This document shows, in pieces, positions 40,520 to 49,605 of a stretch of DNA of 64,000 nucleotides; position 1 is the first letter of the stretch; each line of letters starts with the position of its first letter. The notes beneath the pieces were generated by a model that saw nothing but the letters and a program-made list of their open reading frames with translations, did no database searches and was not told the DNA's origin. The position numbers and the translations under genes were made by a program. Source of the stretch: an uncultured Fibrobacter sp. (GTDB lineage: Bacteria; Fibrobacterota; Fibrobacteria; Fibrobacterales; Fibrobacteraceae); contig CAMUYW010000002.1 of the NCBI GenBank assembly GCA_947165045.1, forward strand, positions 1-64,000, read 5' to 3'.

Positions 40520-41382
40520 TGTACGGCGACAATTCTACACCGGTATTCCCGAAAGAAGATGCATTAACCATGATCCGCCTTGCTTTGGCGGAAGACGTTC
40601 GCACGGGCGATGTGACTAGCGAATGGACCATCCCGGCTGACCAGAAACAGCATGCTCGCCTTATCGCAAAAGAAGACGGCGTCCTTGCTGGCCTCCCGAT
40701 TATCGAACTTGTGTTTCAGGAACTCAAGGCAAATGCCAAGGTGACGCTCCACAAGAAAGATGGCGACGTGGTCAAGAAGGGTGATTTGATTGCCGAACTC
40801 GATGGCACGACACACGAACTTTTGACGGGCGAACGCACGCTTTTGAACTTCATCCAGCAACTTTCCGGTGTGGCTACGGTTGCTCACACGTTCCAAGAAG
40901 CTTTGAAGGGTGGCAAGACCAAGGTTCTCGACACCCGCAAGACGATTCCTGGGTTCCGCACTTTACAGAAGTACGCCGTTCGCGTCGGTGGCGGTTCAAA
41001 CCATCGTATGGGCCTTTTTGACATGGTGCTCGTGAAGGACAATCACATTGCTGCAGCCGGTGGCGTTCTCGAAGCTCTTGAAGTTGTCAAGAAGAACAAC
41101 AAGCAAGGCTTGATGGTCGAAATGGAAGTCGAAAACTTTGACCAGCTTCGCGCACTCCTCAACAAGGGTGTGGATGTTATCATGCTCGACAACATGAGCA
41201 ACGAAATGATGGCCGAAGCCTTGAAAATCATTAAGGAAAGCGGCGACAAGTGCTTGGTTGAAGGTTCCGGTAACATGACGCTCGAACGCGCCAAGCAGAT
41301 TGCAACGCTTGGCCTTGACTTTATCTCCGTGGGTGCTTTAACTCACAGTGTTAAAGCTCTCGATATTTCGATGCGTATTTAA
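40519..41382 (+). CDS. nadC: Nicotinate-nucleotide pyrophosphorylase (quinolinate phosphoribosyltransferase)
   Basis: 287 residues. Converts quinolinate and PRPP to NaMN in NAD synthesis. Motifs: [78 protein letters not shown]-like [21 protein letters not shown]. Normal length. Its start overlaps the previous stop, so it is translated from the polysaccharide gene's mRNA. The link is positional only. Confidence 0.96.
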   Translation: MYGDNSTPVFPKEDALTMIRLALAEDVRTGDVTSEWTIPADQKQHARLIAKEDGVLAGLPIIELVFQELKANAKVTLHKKDGDVVKKGDLIAELDGTTHELLTGERTLLNFIQQLSGVATVAHTFQEALKGGKTKVLDTRKTIPGFRTLQKYAVRVGGGSNHRMGLFDMVLVKDNHIAAAGGVLEALEVVKKNNKQGLMVEMEVENFDQLRALLNKGVDVIMLDNMSNEMMAEALKIIKESGDKCLVEGSGNMTLERAKQIATLGLDFISVGALTHSVKALDISMRI

Positions 41383-41422
41383 TATTATATTTCCTTTGAA
41401 TGGACTTTATATGGGAGTTTCT

Positions 41423-42358
41423 ATGCGTTGTTTAGTTACCGGTGGTGCTGGATTCTTAGGAAGTCATCTTTGTGAAAGGCTTTTGAATGAAGGTCATGAA
41501 GTCATTTGTCTGGACAATTACTTTACAGGCAGAATGGCGAATGTAGCCCATCTGCGAGATAACCGCAATTTTGAACTCATCCGTCACGACGTCACGGAAC
41601 CGATTCTCTTGGAAGTGGACCGCATTTTCAACTTGGCATGCCCCGCAAGCCCGATCCATTACCAGTTTAACCCGGTAAAGACCATCAAGACAAGCGTCAT
41701 GGGCGCCATCAACATGCTCGGCCTTGCGAAGCGCGTAAAGGCCCGCATTTTGCAAGCGAGTACCAGCGAAGTTTACGGCGACCCGGCTGTGCACCCGCAG
41801 ACCGAAGACTATTGGGGAAACGTGAACCCGATTGGTATCCGCAGCTGCTACGACGAAGGCAAGCGCGTCGCCGAGACGCTCTTCATGGATTACCACCGCC
41901 AGAATAATGTCGATATTCGCATCGTCCGCATTTTCAATACGTATGGTCCGCGCATGCTCCCGAACGATGGCCGCGTCGTTTCGAACTTCATCGTGCAGGC
42001 GCTCAATGGCGAAGACCTCACCATCTACGGTGACGGCAGCCAGACCCGCAGCTTCTGCTACGTGGATGACCTTATCGAAGGCTTTGTCCGCATGATGAAT
42101 CAGGACGAGATTATCGGACCGATCAACATTGGCAACCCCGGTGAATTTACGATGCTTGAACTCGCGAAGGAAGTTCTTGAACTTACGGGCTCCAAGAGCA
42201 AAATCGTCTACAAGCCGCTCCCTGGTGACGATCCCAAGATGCGTCGCCCGGACATTTCGCTTGCCAAGAGCGCTCTCAAATGGGAACCGACCATTCCTCT
42301 GCGCCAGGGCCTCGAAAAGACCATCGTCTATTTCGACAATTTGCTCAAGACGAAGTAA
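41423..42358 (+). CDS. uxs: UDP-glucuronate decarboxylase (UDP-xylose synthase)
   Basis: 311 residues, SDR family. Converts UDP-glucuronate to UDP-xylose. [55 protein letters not shown], catalytic [13 protein letters not shown] (Y-x3-K), [22 protein letters not shown] 41423 is chosen because GGGAG lies 6 nt before it and the fold starts at once. The gene follows nadC by 40 nt. With two sugar-phosphate transferases near, it fits cell-surface polysaccharide synthesis. Confidence 0.94.
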   Translation: MRCLVTGGAGFLGSHLCERLLNEGHEVICLDNYFTGRMANVAHLRDNRNFELIRHDVTEPILLEVDRIFNLACPASPIHYQFNPVKTIKTSVMGAINMLGLAKRVKARILQASTSEVYGDPAVHPQTEDYWGNVNPIGIRSCYDEGKRVAETLFMDYHRQNNVDIRIVRIFNTYGPRMLPNDGRVVSNFIVQALNGEDLTIYGDGSQTRSFCYVDDLIEGFVRMMNQDEIIGPINIGNPGEFTMLELAKEVLELTGSKSKIVYKPLPGDDPKMRRPDISLAKSALKWEPTIPLRQGLEKTIVYFDNLLKTK

Positions 42359-42397
42359 CCGTTTATCTCGGCTATTTGTCGTTCATTCTCTTATTTT

Positions 42398-42430
42398 GGG
42401 GAGTCGTCAAGACTCCTCTTTAATTTTTTT
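42398..42430 (+). terminator. Rho-independent terminator after uxs
   Basis: GGGGAGTC (42398-42405), loop GTCAA, GACTCCTC (42411-42418) with one G-T pair, then a T-rich tail TTTAATTTTTTT. Confidence 0.8.
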
Positions 42431-42468
42431 CAGCAAAGTTTTAGCTTTATAAGAAAAAAGAGAGAGAA

Positions 42469-44013
42469 ATGTTTCGCAAATTATTGCCGTTATTGTTGCT
42501 TTGGTCGTTGAACGCCGTTGCTTCGGAATTTCCAAATGTTCCGAACACAGAACTTGTAAATCCGGTCCCGCAAGGCGTTGTACCTCTGTTTTCCATTGCG
42601 CCGAAAGTTTCTCCTTACGATTCTGTCAATGTCGGATATACCATTACAAATACGACATTTGAAGATACTCTTGAAATCGATGCACTGAACAAACCCAAAG
42701 AAGTCTCTCCTTTTATTGTGTTGGGGGAGGTGTTTGGTTTTAACGGCTTTATATGGGCATGGGATCGTTATGTTCTCGATAAGAATTATGCGCGCACGGG
42801 ACCGAGCTACTGGAAGCGAAATTTTCGAGAAGGCTGGGAATGGGACCACAACCATTGGGCTATAAACTTTTATGGTCACCCGTATCAGGGGGCTACTTAT
42901 TATAATTTTGCCCGAGGTGCGGGGTATGGTTTTTATGCGAGTCTGTTGTTTGCCGGATTGGGGAGTTATACATGGGAAATGTTTGCCGAAACGGAATATC
43001 CCTCCATCAATGACTTGATCGCCACATCAATTGGGGGTGCTGTTTATGGTGAAGTCCTTTACAGGCTTTCGCGCAAACTTTATGGAGTTGGTGAATCTGC
43101 TTGGTATAATCAAGTCGGTGCTTTTGGAATGGCTCATTCGGCTTACCTGCAAAGAAAAATGTTTGGCAATCGTGATGGTATCACGGGGAATACTCCGATG
43201 GACTTGTCGGTGTTTTTAGGGACTGGGTCTCACTTTGGAAATATTTATCGATATGGTGGCCGTAATGAAGATGATTTGGACCAACGTTGGGACGATAAGC
43301 ATATCATGTACGGTGCAGAAATTGAATACGGTAAGCCTTTCAGAAAAGTTAAACGCCCGTTTGATTATTTTACTTTGTTCACACGCGGCGAAGTCGGCCC
43401 TGATGGAACGCTTTTTCAGTTGGATGTGACTGGTAAACTTTCGAATGCTGGAGTCCATGGTAGGGGGCATTGGGTGGACTTTGCAACTTACCTTGATTAT
43501 TGCACATTCTATGGCGACTTTGCTACGGTCGGAACGGTTTCTATTGGAACCGGTATCGATTTTTCGCTATGGCTTTTGCCGTCATTGCGATTCCGCATGT
43601 ACCATCAGATTTATTTCATATTGCTCGGTACAACAGATATGGGTTACGATGATTTGATTCAGGCTGTGCATCCAGAATACGAATCGGACATGGATAATTA
43701 CCAGTATAACATGGGTGCAAAGTATGTTCTGGGGATTGAAGTCTCGATTGGCAAAAAATTCCGCATCAAGAACAAAACGGTTGTTGATGCCTTGCATACA
43801 ATTCCTGGATCCTTGCCGCACTATGGCGCCGATGGTTGGGACATGTTGTTAATGAATAATACCTCGGTAGAGTACGATTTGATGGACAAAATTTCAATGG
43901 GCGGGCGCCTGGATGCTTATGCAAAGGTTGCCGCTTATTCTTCGGAATTCTTTGAACCCATGAGTCGCGGAGTATTCGCTTACACGCTTTACTTCAGCTA
44001 TAAATTGTTTTAG
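42469..44013 (+). CDS. DUF3943-like outer-membrane protein
   Basis: 514 residues. Signal peptide MFRKLLPLLLLWSLNAVAS. The core has WEWDHNHWAINFYGHPYQGA, YNFARGAGYGFYASLLFAGL, SYTWEMFAETEYPSINDL and IGGAVYGEVLYRLSRKL, which I associate with DUF3943 (helical repeats in or near the outer membrane, function unknown). The C-terminal half is barrel-like beta strands (FRMYHQIYFILLGTT, GVFAYTLYFSYKLF). AGAGAGA precedes the ATG. Confidence 0.75.
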   Translation: MFRKLLPLLLLWSLNAVASEFPNVPNTELVNPVPQGVVPLFSIAPKVSPYDSVNVGYTITNTTFEDTLEIDALNKPKEVSPFIVLGEVFGFNGFIWAWDRYVLDKNYARTGPSYWKRNFREGWEWDHNHWAINFYGHPYQGATYYNFARGAGYGFYASLLFAGLGSYTWEMFAETEYPSINDLIATSIGGAVYGEVLYRLSRKLYGVGESAWYNQVGAFGMAHSAYLQRKMFGNRDGITGNTPMDLSVFLGTGSHFGNIYRYGGRNEDDLDQRWDDKHIMYGAEIEYGKPFRKVKRPFDYFTLFTRGEVGPDGTLFQLDVTGKLSNAGVHGRGHWVDFATYLDYCTFYGDFATVGTVSIGTGIDFSLWLLPSLRFRMYHQIYFILLGTTDMGYDDLIQAVHPEYESDMDNYQYNMGAKYVLGIEVSIGKKFRIKNKTVVDALHTIPGSLPHYGADGWDMLLMNNTSVEYDLMDKISMGGRLDAYAKVAAYSSEFFEPMSRGVFAYTLYFSYKLF

Positions 44014-44025
44014 AAATCGTTTATT

Positions 44026-44124
44026 GTGTCAACCTGAGCGAACTCTGGAGCCGTAGGCGATAGAGGGCCGCGACATTTTGAGCCTTCATTGCGATTTGTC
44101 ATCCTCGCGCAGGCGAGGTTCTTA
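44026..44124. repeat. GTCAACCTGAGCGAA and GTCATCCTCGCG repeats
   Basis: 44026-44066 is a CCTGAGCGAACTC-type variant with TAGGCGATAGAGGG. 44098-44124 reads GTCATCCTCGCG ... GGCGAGGTTC, with stem CCTCGC/GCGAGG. They fill the gap upstream of the AraC gene. Confidence 0.65.
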
Positions 44125-44135
44125 AGTAATTGTAT

Positions 44136-44164
44136 TTGACGTTCGTTCTACATTTTGCTATGAT
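44136..44164 (+). promoter_or_regulatory. Sigma-70-like promoter of the AraC gene
   Basis: TTGACG (44136-44141), 17-nt spacer, TATGAT (44159-44164). Only 9 nt separate the -10 box from ATG 44174, so the transcript would have almost no leader. Confidence 0.65.
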
Positions 44165-44173
44165 GTTAATATA

Positions 44174-45073
44174 ATGAGTAACATAGTATTACATAAGAAT
44201 GCTAATATCCGCACTGCGGATTTGTCGATATTGAATGCGTTGCACGAAGTCAACATGCTACCGGATAAAATTGCCATGTTCAATAGTTTTAAGGAGCTTG
44301 GACTCGAAAACTATGTGAAAGTGCAGGCCGCGGTTCTTCTCTTGGTGAGAAAGGGCTCTGTGCAGGTGGAACTCGATTTGAAAACTTATAATCTTGAAGC
44401 GGGTTCGTTGTTTATCGTTTTTCCGGAACAGGTGCTGAAGGCTAAAAAAGCTTCTGCGGATTTTGATCCGATTTGTATTGCCTGCTCCAAGAACATGATT
44501 GAAGAACTGATTATTCGTTTTGACGATAATACACGTTTGATTTTGAAGTCTCGTGAAAACCCGTTGACGCAATTGGATCCGTTGCCTTTTGAACAACTGA
44601 ATGAAAGTTTTGAATTTTTGAAGAAAAAATTCGAAATGATGAATAACAATTCTTGCAAGTTGCAGGTTTTAAAGAACCATTTGATTGGGCTTCTTTACGA
44701 GTGCATTGGTATTGGTAAAGAACCTGTTGCAACGGATGTAGTCAAGAGTCGTGGTCAAGTGCTATTTTCGCAGTTTATCGATCTTGTTGTCGAAAATCAC
44801 CGCGAACAACATTCCGTTAAATTCTACGCCGATGAACTTGGCATTACGCCGAAGTACCTTTCTGCTGTTGCCGAAGAACAGACGGGCAAAAACGCAAAGC
44901 GCTGGATTGACGAACACATTGCGCTCGATGCCAAGGTGCTTTTGCGCTCGTCGTCGAGAGATATCCAGAAAGTTTCCAAGATTTTGAATTTCCCGGATGT
45001 TTCGTTCTTTGGAAAATTTTTCAAGCGTCTCGTCGGAGTCTCGCCCAAAGCCTACCGCAAAACGACAGATTAG
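44174..45073 (+). CDS. AraC-family transcriptional regulator
   Basis: 299 residues. The N-terminal ~190 form a cupin-like ligand/dimer domain (LLLVRKGSVQVELDLKTYNL, GSLFIVFPEQVLK). The C-terminal ~100 have two helix-turn-helix motifs: VKFYADELGITPKYLSAVAE and IQKVSKILNFPDVSFFGKFF with KRLVGVSPKAYRK, the AraC/XylS signature. It probably binds DNA as a dimer; target genes are unknown. Neighbours give no clear clue: a DUF3943 protein before and a MORN-like lipoprotein after. See the promoter at 44136-44164, which implies a nearly leaderless message. Confidence 0.93.
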   Translation: MSNIVLHKNANIRTADLSILNALHEVNMLPDKIAMFNSFKELGLENYVKVQAAVLLLVRKGSVQVELDLKTYNLEAGSLFIVFPEQVLKAKKASADFDPICIACSKNMIEELIIRFDDNTRLILKSRENPLTQLDPLPFEQLNESFEFLKKKFEMMNNNSCKLQVLKNHLIGLLYECIGIGKEPVATDVVKSRGQVLFSQFIDLVVENHREQHSVKFYADELGITPKYLSAVAEEQTGKNAKRWIDEHIALDAKVLLRSSSRDIQKVSKILNFPDVSFFGKFFKRLVGVSPKAYRKTTD

Positions 45074-45138
45074 TTTAGGCGAGATTTTTATTACCTTGTG
45101 ATTCCCCTAACGGGGCTTGACTGCTGCGGCTCGGCAAT

Positions 45139-45160
45139 AAGAATGAGTATACTCATTCTT
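45139..45160. promoter_or_regulatory. Perfect 22-bp palindrome downstream of the AraC gene
   Basis: AAGAATGAGTA followed at once by its exact reverse complement. It lies 65 nt after the AraC stop and 148 nt before the MORN-like lipoprotein. It could be a dimeric protein-binding site or part of a hairpin; nothing decides between these. Confidence 0.45.
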
Positions 45161-45178
45161 GCTGCACTCGCCTTGCGT

Positions 45179-45208
45179 GTCATTCCCGGCCCTAAACCGG
45201 GGATCTCT
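45179..45208. repeat. GTCATTCCCGG repeat
   Basis: GTCATTCCCGGCCCTAAA - CCGGGGATCTC, variant of the GTCATyCT family with CCCGG/CCGGG stem. Related to the CCCCGG element at 58088-58115. Confidence 0.6.
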
Positions 45209-45308
45209 TTTTTTATTTACGATAATTTAACCAGTTGTCTATAATCAGTTTTTTTCGTATGTTGTATATTACTAGATTGTTCTTAATTTGCAATAAACAA
45301 GTCTGATT

Positions 45309-46835
45309 ATGAAATTGAAAAAAGTTGTCTTATTCACGCTGCTTTTGGCCTCCGTTTTACTTCTCGCCGCTTGTGGCGAAGAAGAGCGCAAGGAATATTA
45401 CAATCAAAATACGGTTAAATCCATTACAACATATTGTAAAAATGTCAAAGAGGGCAAATACATCTCTTATTATTGGGGTGGAAAAGTAAAAGAGACGGGC
45501 TTTTATAAAAATGACAAACCAAATGGTGTGTGGAAATCGTGGCACGAAAATGGACAACTTGCTTTTGAAGGCTTTTATCATGAAGGTATGCGGGATAGCG
45601 TTTGGAGATGGTGGCATAGCAATGGACAATTGTCGAGAGAAGAATTTTATAAAGGTAAAATGTATAATTACTGGATTCAGAATTGTCATCGACTTTCGGG
45701 TTGCTATGATGACTTTATTCGAGATAGTGTAAGTAGAGAATGGTATGCGAATGGAAAAATAGAATCAGAAGAACATTATAAGAACGGAGTGCGAGAAGGA
45801 ACTAGTAAACGTTGGTTTGATAATGGTCGATTGCATTCTGAAATGTTTTATAAATCAGGGAAAATAGATGGCATCATGAAAATTTGGCATTATAATGGGC
45901 AAAAGCTTTGTGAGCATGGTTATAGATTAGGCCGAAAAGAAGGGGCGTGGAAAGCATGGTATGAAAATGGTTTTTTGGAACTCGATGGAATGTACAAGTC
46001 TGATAAACGAGAAGGACCTTGGAAATCTTGGTATTGGAACGGACAATTGGCTGAAGAATCTTTTTATGTATCGGGTAAAAAAGATGGTGTTAGTAAAAAA
46101 TGGTTTCATGACGGCAAGTTGAAAGAGATAATTTCGTATAAGTTAGGAGAATATGATGGCCCTTGGAAAGCGTGGTCCGAATACGGACAATTGAAAGATG
46201 AACGATTCTATAAAAATGGTAAGTTCGAAGGAACTTGGACAGAATGGTATATAAATGGTCGTCTGAAATCGAAGGTCATTTATAAAGATGGTAAACGTTA
46301 TGGAACTTGGAAATGGTGGTATGAAAATGGGAAAATGCAATGGGAAGATAATTATGTATCAGATAAAGCCCATGGCGTATGGAAGAGATGGTATAAAAAT
46401 GGAAAATTGAAAGCCATGTTTTATTATAAAGACGGCAATTTAGAAGGCGTTCGGAAAAAATGGCATGAAAATGGGAAAATCGCCGAGGAGGAACATTATA
46501 ACGAAGGAAAACTCAACGGCGTTAGAAAAACGTGGTTCGAAAATGGACGTTTAAAGGCTGAAGAATACTATGAGTTAGACAAGCCCATTGGTGTATGGAA
46601 AAAATGGAATGAAAACGGTGAACTGATTGAGGAAGAAACTTTTAAAGACGGATTTAAGACATCCGTCCTTGATAACCCTGTTCGTCGCGATGATGACAAA
46701 ATGAAGGAAAAGAGACGAAAGTCTGTGCCGACAATTCCTGTACTAGAGAGACTGCGAACTCTTTATGTTGATGATTCTTTGAAAGCTCGGCAGTCTATTA
46801 CAGACGAACCTGTTTGGAAGAGAAAGTTCGATTGA
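45309..46835 (+). CDS. Lipoprotein with 16 MORN-like (YwqK-type) repeats
   Basis: 508 residues. Lipobox LAAC at residue 22. From ~40 to ~440 I count 16 copies of a 23-24-residue unit with core G-x-W-K-x-W-x-x-NG-x-L (GVWKSWHENGQL, GAWKAWYENGFL, GTWKWWYENGKM, GVWKRWYKNGKL), the MORN_2 variant found in so-called YwqK antitoxin-like proteins. An irregular insert with CHRLSGC interrupts copy 4. The repeats would form a long beta-meander, exported and membrane-anchored, perhaps binding protein or glycan. Function unknown. DNA is AT-rich. Confidence 0.85.
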   Translation: MKLKKVVLFTLLLASVLLLAACGEEERKEYYNQNTVKSITTYCKNVKEGKYISYYWGGKVKETGFYKNDKPNGVWKSWHENGQLAFEGFYHEGMRDSVWRWWHSNGQLSREEFYKGKMYNYWIQNCHRLSGCYDDFIRDSVSREWYANGKIESEEHYKNGVREGTSKRWFDNGRLHSEMFYKSGKIDGIMKIWHYNGQKLCEHGYRLGRKEGAWKAWYENGFLELDGMYKSDKREGPWKSWYWNGQLAEESFYVSGKKDGVSKKWFHDGKLKEIISYKLGEYDGPWKAWSEYGQLKDERFYKNGKFEGTWTEWYINGRLKSKVIYKDGKRYGTWKWWYENGKMQWEDNYVSDKAHGVWKRWYKNGKLKAMFYYKDGNLEGVRKKWHENGKIAEEEHYNEGKLNGVRKTWFENGRLKAEEYYELDKPIGVWKKWNENGELIEEETFKDGFKTSVLDNPVRRDDDKMKEKRRKSVPTIPVLERLRTLYVDDSLKARQSITDEPVWKRKFD

Positions 46836-46850
46836 TCCGCCTTACAATTA

Positions 46851-47537
46851 TTAAACTTTCATCGCATCGACTTGATTGACTATGGTCGTCACGGCTTCGA
46901 TGTACTTGTTGATGTTTGCGACAATTACATCGTTGTCCTTGGTCATGTTAGGAATGCGGACGCCCGGGAACATCTCGTAAACTTGTTCGTGATTTTCGGG
47001 ATAATTGCCTGTTGAAAGGTAATAGACACCGTAAAGCAAGGGGAGGAGCGTTATTGTTGAACGCACATAAATCTCGTGCGGATTGCGGTATTCCTTGAGG
47101 TAAAGAAAAAATTGGCGTAAATGTACGAGCAACCCGCGCAGTTCGCGTTCGCATTCCATACGCAGTTCTGCGAGGTTCGGGGAAAAGTCTGCAAGTGGCG
47201 TTTTGCCGCAAAGCGTGACGTTTTTGCTCTTGATATGCAAGAATTCCAGCGGGAACACGTCCTGCGACGACTTGATTTCAAAACGTGAGAATATATGGTT
47301 GAACACAATGTTCTCGTGCTTTGCCTTTTGCGTGAGCTTCTGCAGCGGAACCAAATCTTCAACGGAGTTGGACTTTAAAATAAAGCTGATGGTCCACGGG
47401 GATTCCAAAGCAGAGAACCCTTCCATAAGGCAGTCGCCGTGAACGAATGCCGAAACGAGATTATCACCGAGCGCTTCTTGGAAAAGCTTCGGCCATTCTG
47501 AATTCTGTAATTCTGCTACGCTTAAAATCTTTTTCAT
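46851..47537 (-). CDS. Protein with nucleotidyltransferase-like N-terminus
   Basis: 228 residues. LVSAFVHGDCLMEGFSALES followed by WTISFILKS is reminiscent of the G-S/D-x-D loop of polymerase-beta-type nucleotidyltransferases, but the second catalytic Asp is not evident. The C-terminal half is helical (MECERELRGLLVHLRQFFLY). It could be an inactive member. GGAGGATGG lies before the ATG. It starts 3 nt after the TPM gene ends, so it is the second gene of that operon. Confidence 0.65.
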   Translation of the reverse strand: MKKILSVAELQNSEWPKLFQEALGDNLVSAFVHGDCLMEGFSALESPWTISFILKSNSVEDLVPLQKLTQKAKHENIVFNHIFSRFEIKSSQDVFPLEFLHIKSKNVTLCGKTPLADFSPNLAELRMECERELRGLLVHLRQFFLYLKEYRNPHEIYVRSTITLLPLLYGVYYLSTGNYPENHEQVYEMFPGVRIPNMTKDNDVIVANINKYIEAVTTIVNQVDAMKV

Positions 47538-47540
47538 AGG

Positions 47541-48335
47541 TTACCATCCTCCGCCGGAACCGCCACCGCCAAAATGTCCTCCGCCAAAACCGCCTCCAAA
47601 GCCGCCTCCGCCAAAACCGCCGAAGCCTCCACCGAATCCACCGCGTGGCCCGTGATGCCCGCGACTGCTATTGCTGAGAGCGTTTCCAAGCAAGAACCAA
47701 AGGCAACCGTTTCCGCGCCCGCCGCCGTTCTTCGAGACGAACAAGAAGAAAATTACGAGTAGCACGAACAAGAGCCCGAGCGGATTCGATTCCTCTTCTT
47801 GAGGGAGGCTTTGTGTATCGACTTGGAGTGTTATTCCTTTTTCTTTGGCTACAACTTGCGCTATTTCCCACGCGAGCGTTACAACGCCTTGTCCGTATTT
47901 CTGAACTTTGAATGAGGGTACAAGCGTTTTTTGCTGCAGTCGTTCCACAAGTGCATCGGGCAAGTATCCTTCGGCTCCGTAACCGACTTCGACGCTACGG
48001 CGGCGCTGCGTCATAGCTGCAAAAATCAAAATGCCTTCGTCCGACTTGCCGCCAACGCCCCAGCTCTGTGCGATGTTTACGGCGTAGTCTCTAAAGTCGG
48101 CGTAACCGATGTCATGCACTAGCGCAACGGCGAGCCCGACTTTGGCCTTCTTGTAAAGCTCTTCGGCGAGCGCATTGATGAACTGCACTTCTTGCTTTGA
48201 AAGCAATCTGTCTTCGTCGTACACGTAGCTGTTTTGCGGGCGCTTCGGGAGTCCCGCTTTGTTCACCTTGAAACCTGCCGCCACAGGGAGCGCGAGCAGT
48301 AAAACAAACAGCAGTGTTAAAATCTTTCTTTGCAT
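47541..48335 (-). CDS. TPM-domain protein with Gly-rich tail (YgcG-like)
   Basis: 264 residues. Signal peptide MQRKILTLLFVLLLALPVAAG, TPM domain ~30-150 (YVYDEDRLLSKQEVQFINAL, GVGGKSDEGILIFAAM, RSVEVGYGAEGYLPDAL), a membrane helix ~180-198 (LGLLFVLLVIFFLFV), and a C-terminal tail of about 38 residues that is mostly Gly and Phe (GGFGGGFGGFGGGGFGGG). TPM proteins are membrane-linked, some with phosphatase activity or roles in photosystem repair; here unknown. ATG 48335 is chosen for the signal peptide, but it lies against the T-run of a terminator hairpin and has no ribosome site. Confidence 0.85.
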   Translation of the reverse strand: MQRKILTLLFVLLLALPVAAGFKVNKAGLPKRPQNSYVYDEDRLLSKQEVQFINALAEELYKKAKVGLAVALVHDIGYADFRDYAVNIAQSWGVGGKSDEGILIFAAMTQRRRSVEVGYGAEGYLPDALVERLQQKTLVPSFKVQKYGQGVVTLAWEIAQVVAKEKGITLQVDTQSLPQEEESNPLGLLFVLLVIFFLFVSKNGGGRGNGCLWFLLGNALSNSSRGHHGPRGGFGGGFGGFGGGGFGGGFGGGHFGGGGSGGGW

Positions 48336-48360
48336 ATAAAAAAGCCGCATGCCGCGGCTT
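48336..48360 (-). terminator. Rho-independent terminator abutting the TPM gene start
   Basis: Minus strand: AGCCGC-GGCAT-GCGGCT followed by TTTTTTAT and then the ATG at 48335. It belongs to the LPP20-like gene (stop 48389) but leaves no space for a separate promoter or ribosome site for the TPM gene. Confidence 0.82.
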
Positions 48361-48388
48361 CGTAAAAATAAAAATATTCAGTAGAATC

Positions 48389-49603
48389 TTACTTGCTCGA
48401 TGGCATTAGTTGCTTCTGGAGCGGCGCAAAGTCCGTCTTCTTAATCGCGCTAATCGTTGCTGCAGCTTCGTTCTTGCCTACGCCCTTTGCTGTTGTGAAG
48501 AAATTAATCTTTTCACCCTTGATCGCAATGGTGAAATCGTAAGAATAAATAGATCCAAGTCTTCCTCTGAATGTGTTTTCGATTTCAACGCTGAGTTCCG
48601 GCGCTGTCGATTCTTCGTCATCTGCAGTAAAGATGGATTTCTTGGAAAGTGCGTTTTCAAGAGCGCTGCACACATTTGATGGCAAGTCGCATGATAGCTT
48701 GATTTCATAGCGAGAAATCTTTACTCGGTAAGGAACTTCGAGAGCGTTTTTCAGACCGGTCTTCTTCAAAGTTTCCAGGGGAAGATTCGGTTCTACAATA
48801 ATTACATAGGGACCTTTTTCGAAATTCACATTACGCAATTTGAATGTTGCAATACCGTTTTTCTGTGTGCGACGTTCAGAGAGCGTTTTGGATTGACGTG
48901 CAATCAATGGGAAATTGGGCAGAGGGCCAATGGAATCCTTGACGATGACATTCCAAGAAGGCATTTCGGCTTTGGCCAATTCAAAGTTGGGTTCGGCAGT
49001 TGTTGTAATTGTAATGCTCGAAAGTTTTTCGGTGAGAATATTTGCTATTTCCGGAAGGCTGTGTTGCAAACGGTGACTGTCGTTGAGCGGATAGACATCG
49101 GCAAGCTGCTGCAGGTAGAAATTATATTCATCGACTTTGTCTTCTGCCGTAGCAAGATCGGTTACAGCATTGCTGTAAGTGCGGTTGTCGATTGCCTTGC
49201 GTGCAGACTTTTCAAGCTTTGCAATGTCTTGCTGGAGAGTCTTCAAACGGAACTGGAGGCTTGCTGTGAACTCGTCCATGTCGAGTGTTGCTGTTGCCTT
49301 AAAGCCTTTATCCGCTTTTACCGGTACGACCTTGACACCTTTGAGGACAACCTTGCTCTTGACGTCGCTTTTAGATCTGTATGTTTCGCCAAGGACGCTC
49401 TTGCCGTCATTGATGTCTTCGTACTTGGTAAGCGTTTGTGTTGCGGTAACTTGTGATTTAATCTGTTTAGCGACTCCGGCCATAGCTGTATTGTTCGCAT
49501 CTTCTTGCGAGACAGTAGATGTGGCTGTGTAGGTAACGATTTTCCCAGCCATGGCAGGGACTACCGCTAAACAAGCGCAGAGGATAAGGCTCTTGATATT
49601 CAT
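48389..49603 (-). CDS. LPP20-like exported protein
   Basis: 404 residues. Signal peptide MNIKSLILCACLAVVPAMA. Residues ~25-120 (STVSQEDANNTAMAGVAKQI, then KVVLKGVKVVPVK) resemble LPP20/FlgT-N-type domains, which start with an Ala-rich helix and two strands. A coiled-coil segment (LKTLQQDIAKLEKSARKAID) and a long beta-rich C-terminus follow. Function unknown. Second gene of a two-gene unit: it starts 2 nt after the upstream lipoprotein ends. Terminator at 48336-48360. Confidence 0.7.
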   Translation of the reverse strand: MNIKSLILCACLAVVPAMAGKIVTYTATSTVSQEDANNTAMAGVAKQIKSQVTATQTLTKYEDINDGKSVLGETYRSKSDVKSKVVLKGVKVVPVKADKGFKATATLDMDEFTASLQFRLKTLQQDIAKLEKSARKAIDNRTYSNAVTDLATAEDKVDEYNFYLQQLADVYPLNDSHRLQHSLPEIANILTEKLSSITITTTAEPNFELAKAEMPSWNVIVKDSIGPLPNFPLIARQSKTLSERRTQKNGIATFKLRNVNFEKGPYVIIVEPNLPLETLKKTGLKNALEVPYRVKISRYEIKLSCDLPSNVCSALENALSKKSIFTADDEESTAPELSVEIENTFRGRLGSIYSYDFTIAIKGEKINFFTTAKGVGKNEAAATISAIKKTDFAPLQKQLMPSSK

Positions 49604-49605
49604 TA

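Noticed and set aside
45309-46835. YwqK-type antitoxin function for the MORN-like protein
   Set aside because: The name comes from annotation of related repeats; no toxin gene is adjacent and the protein is exported, so only the repeat family is reported.
46851-48335. NTase-like protein plus neighbour as a MNT/HEPN-type toxin-antitoxin pair
   Set aside because: The partner is a secreted TPM protein, not a HEPN protein, and the second catalytic Asp is not visible.
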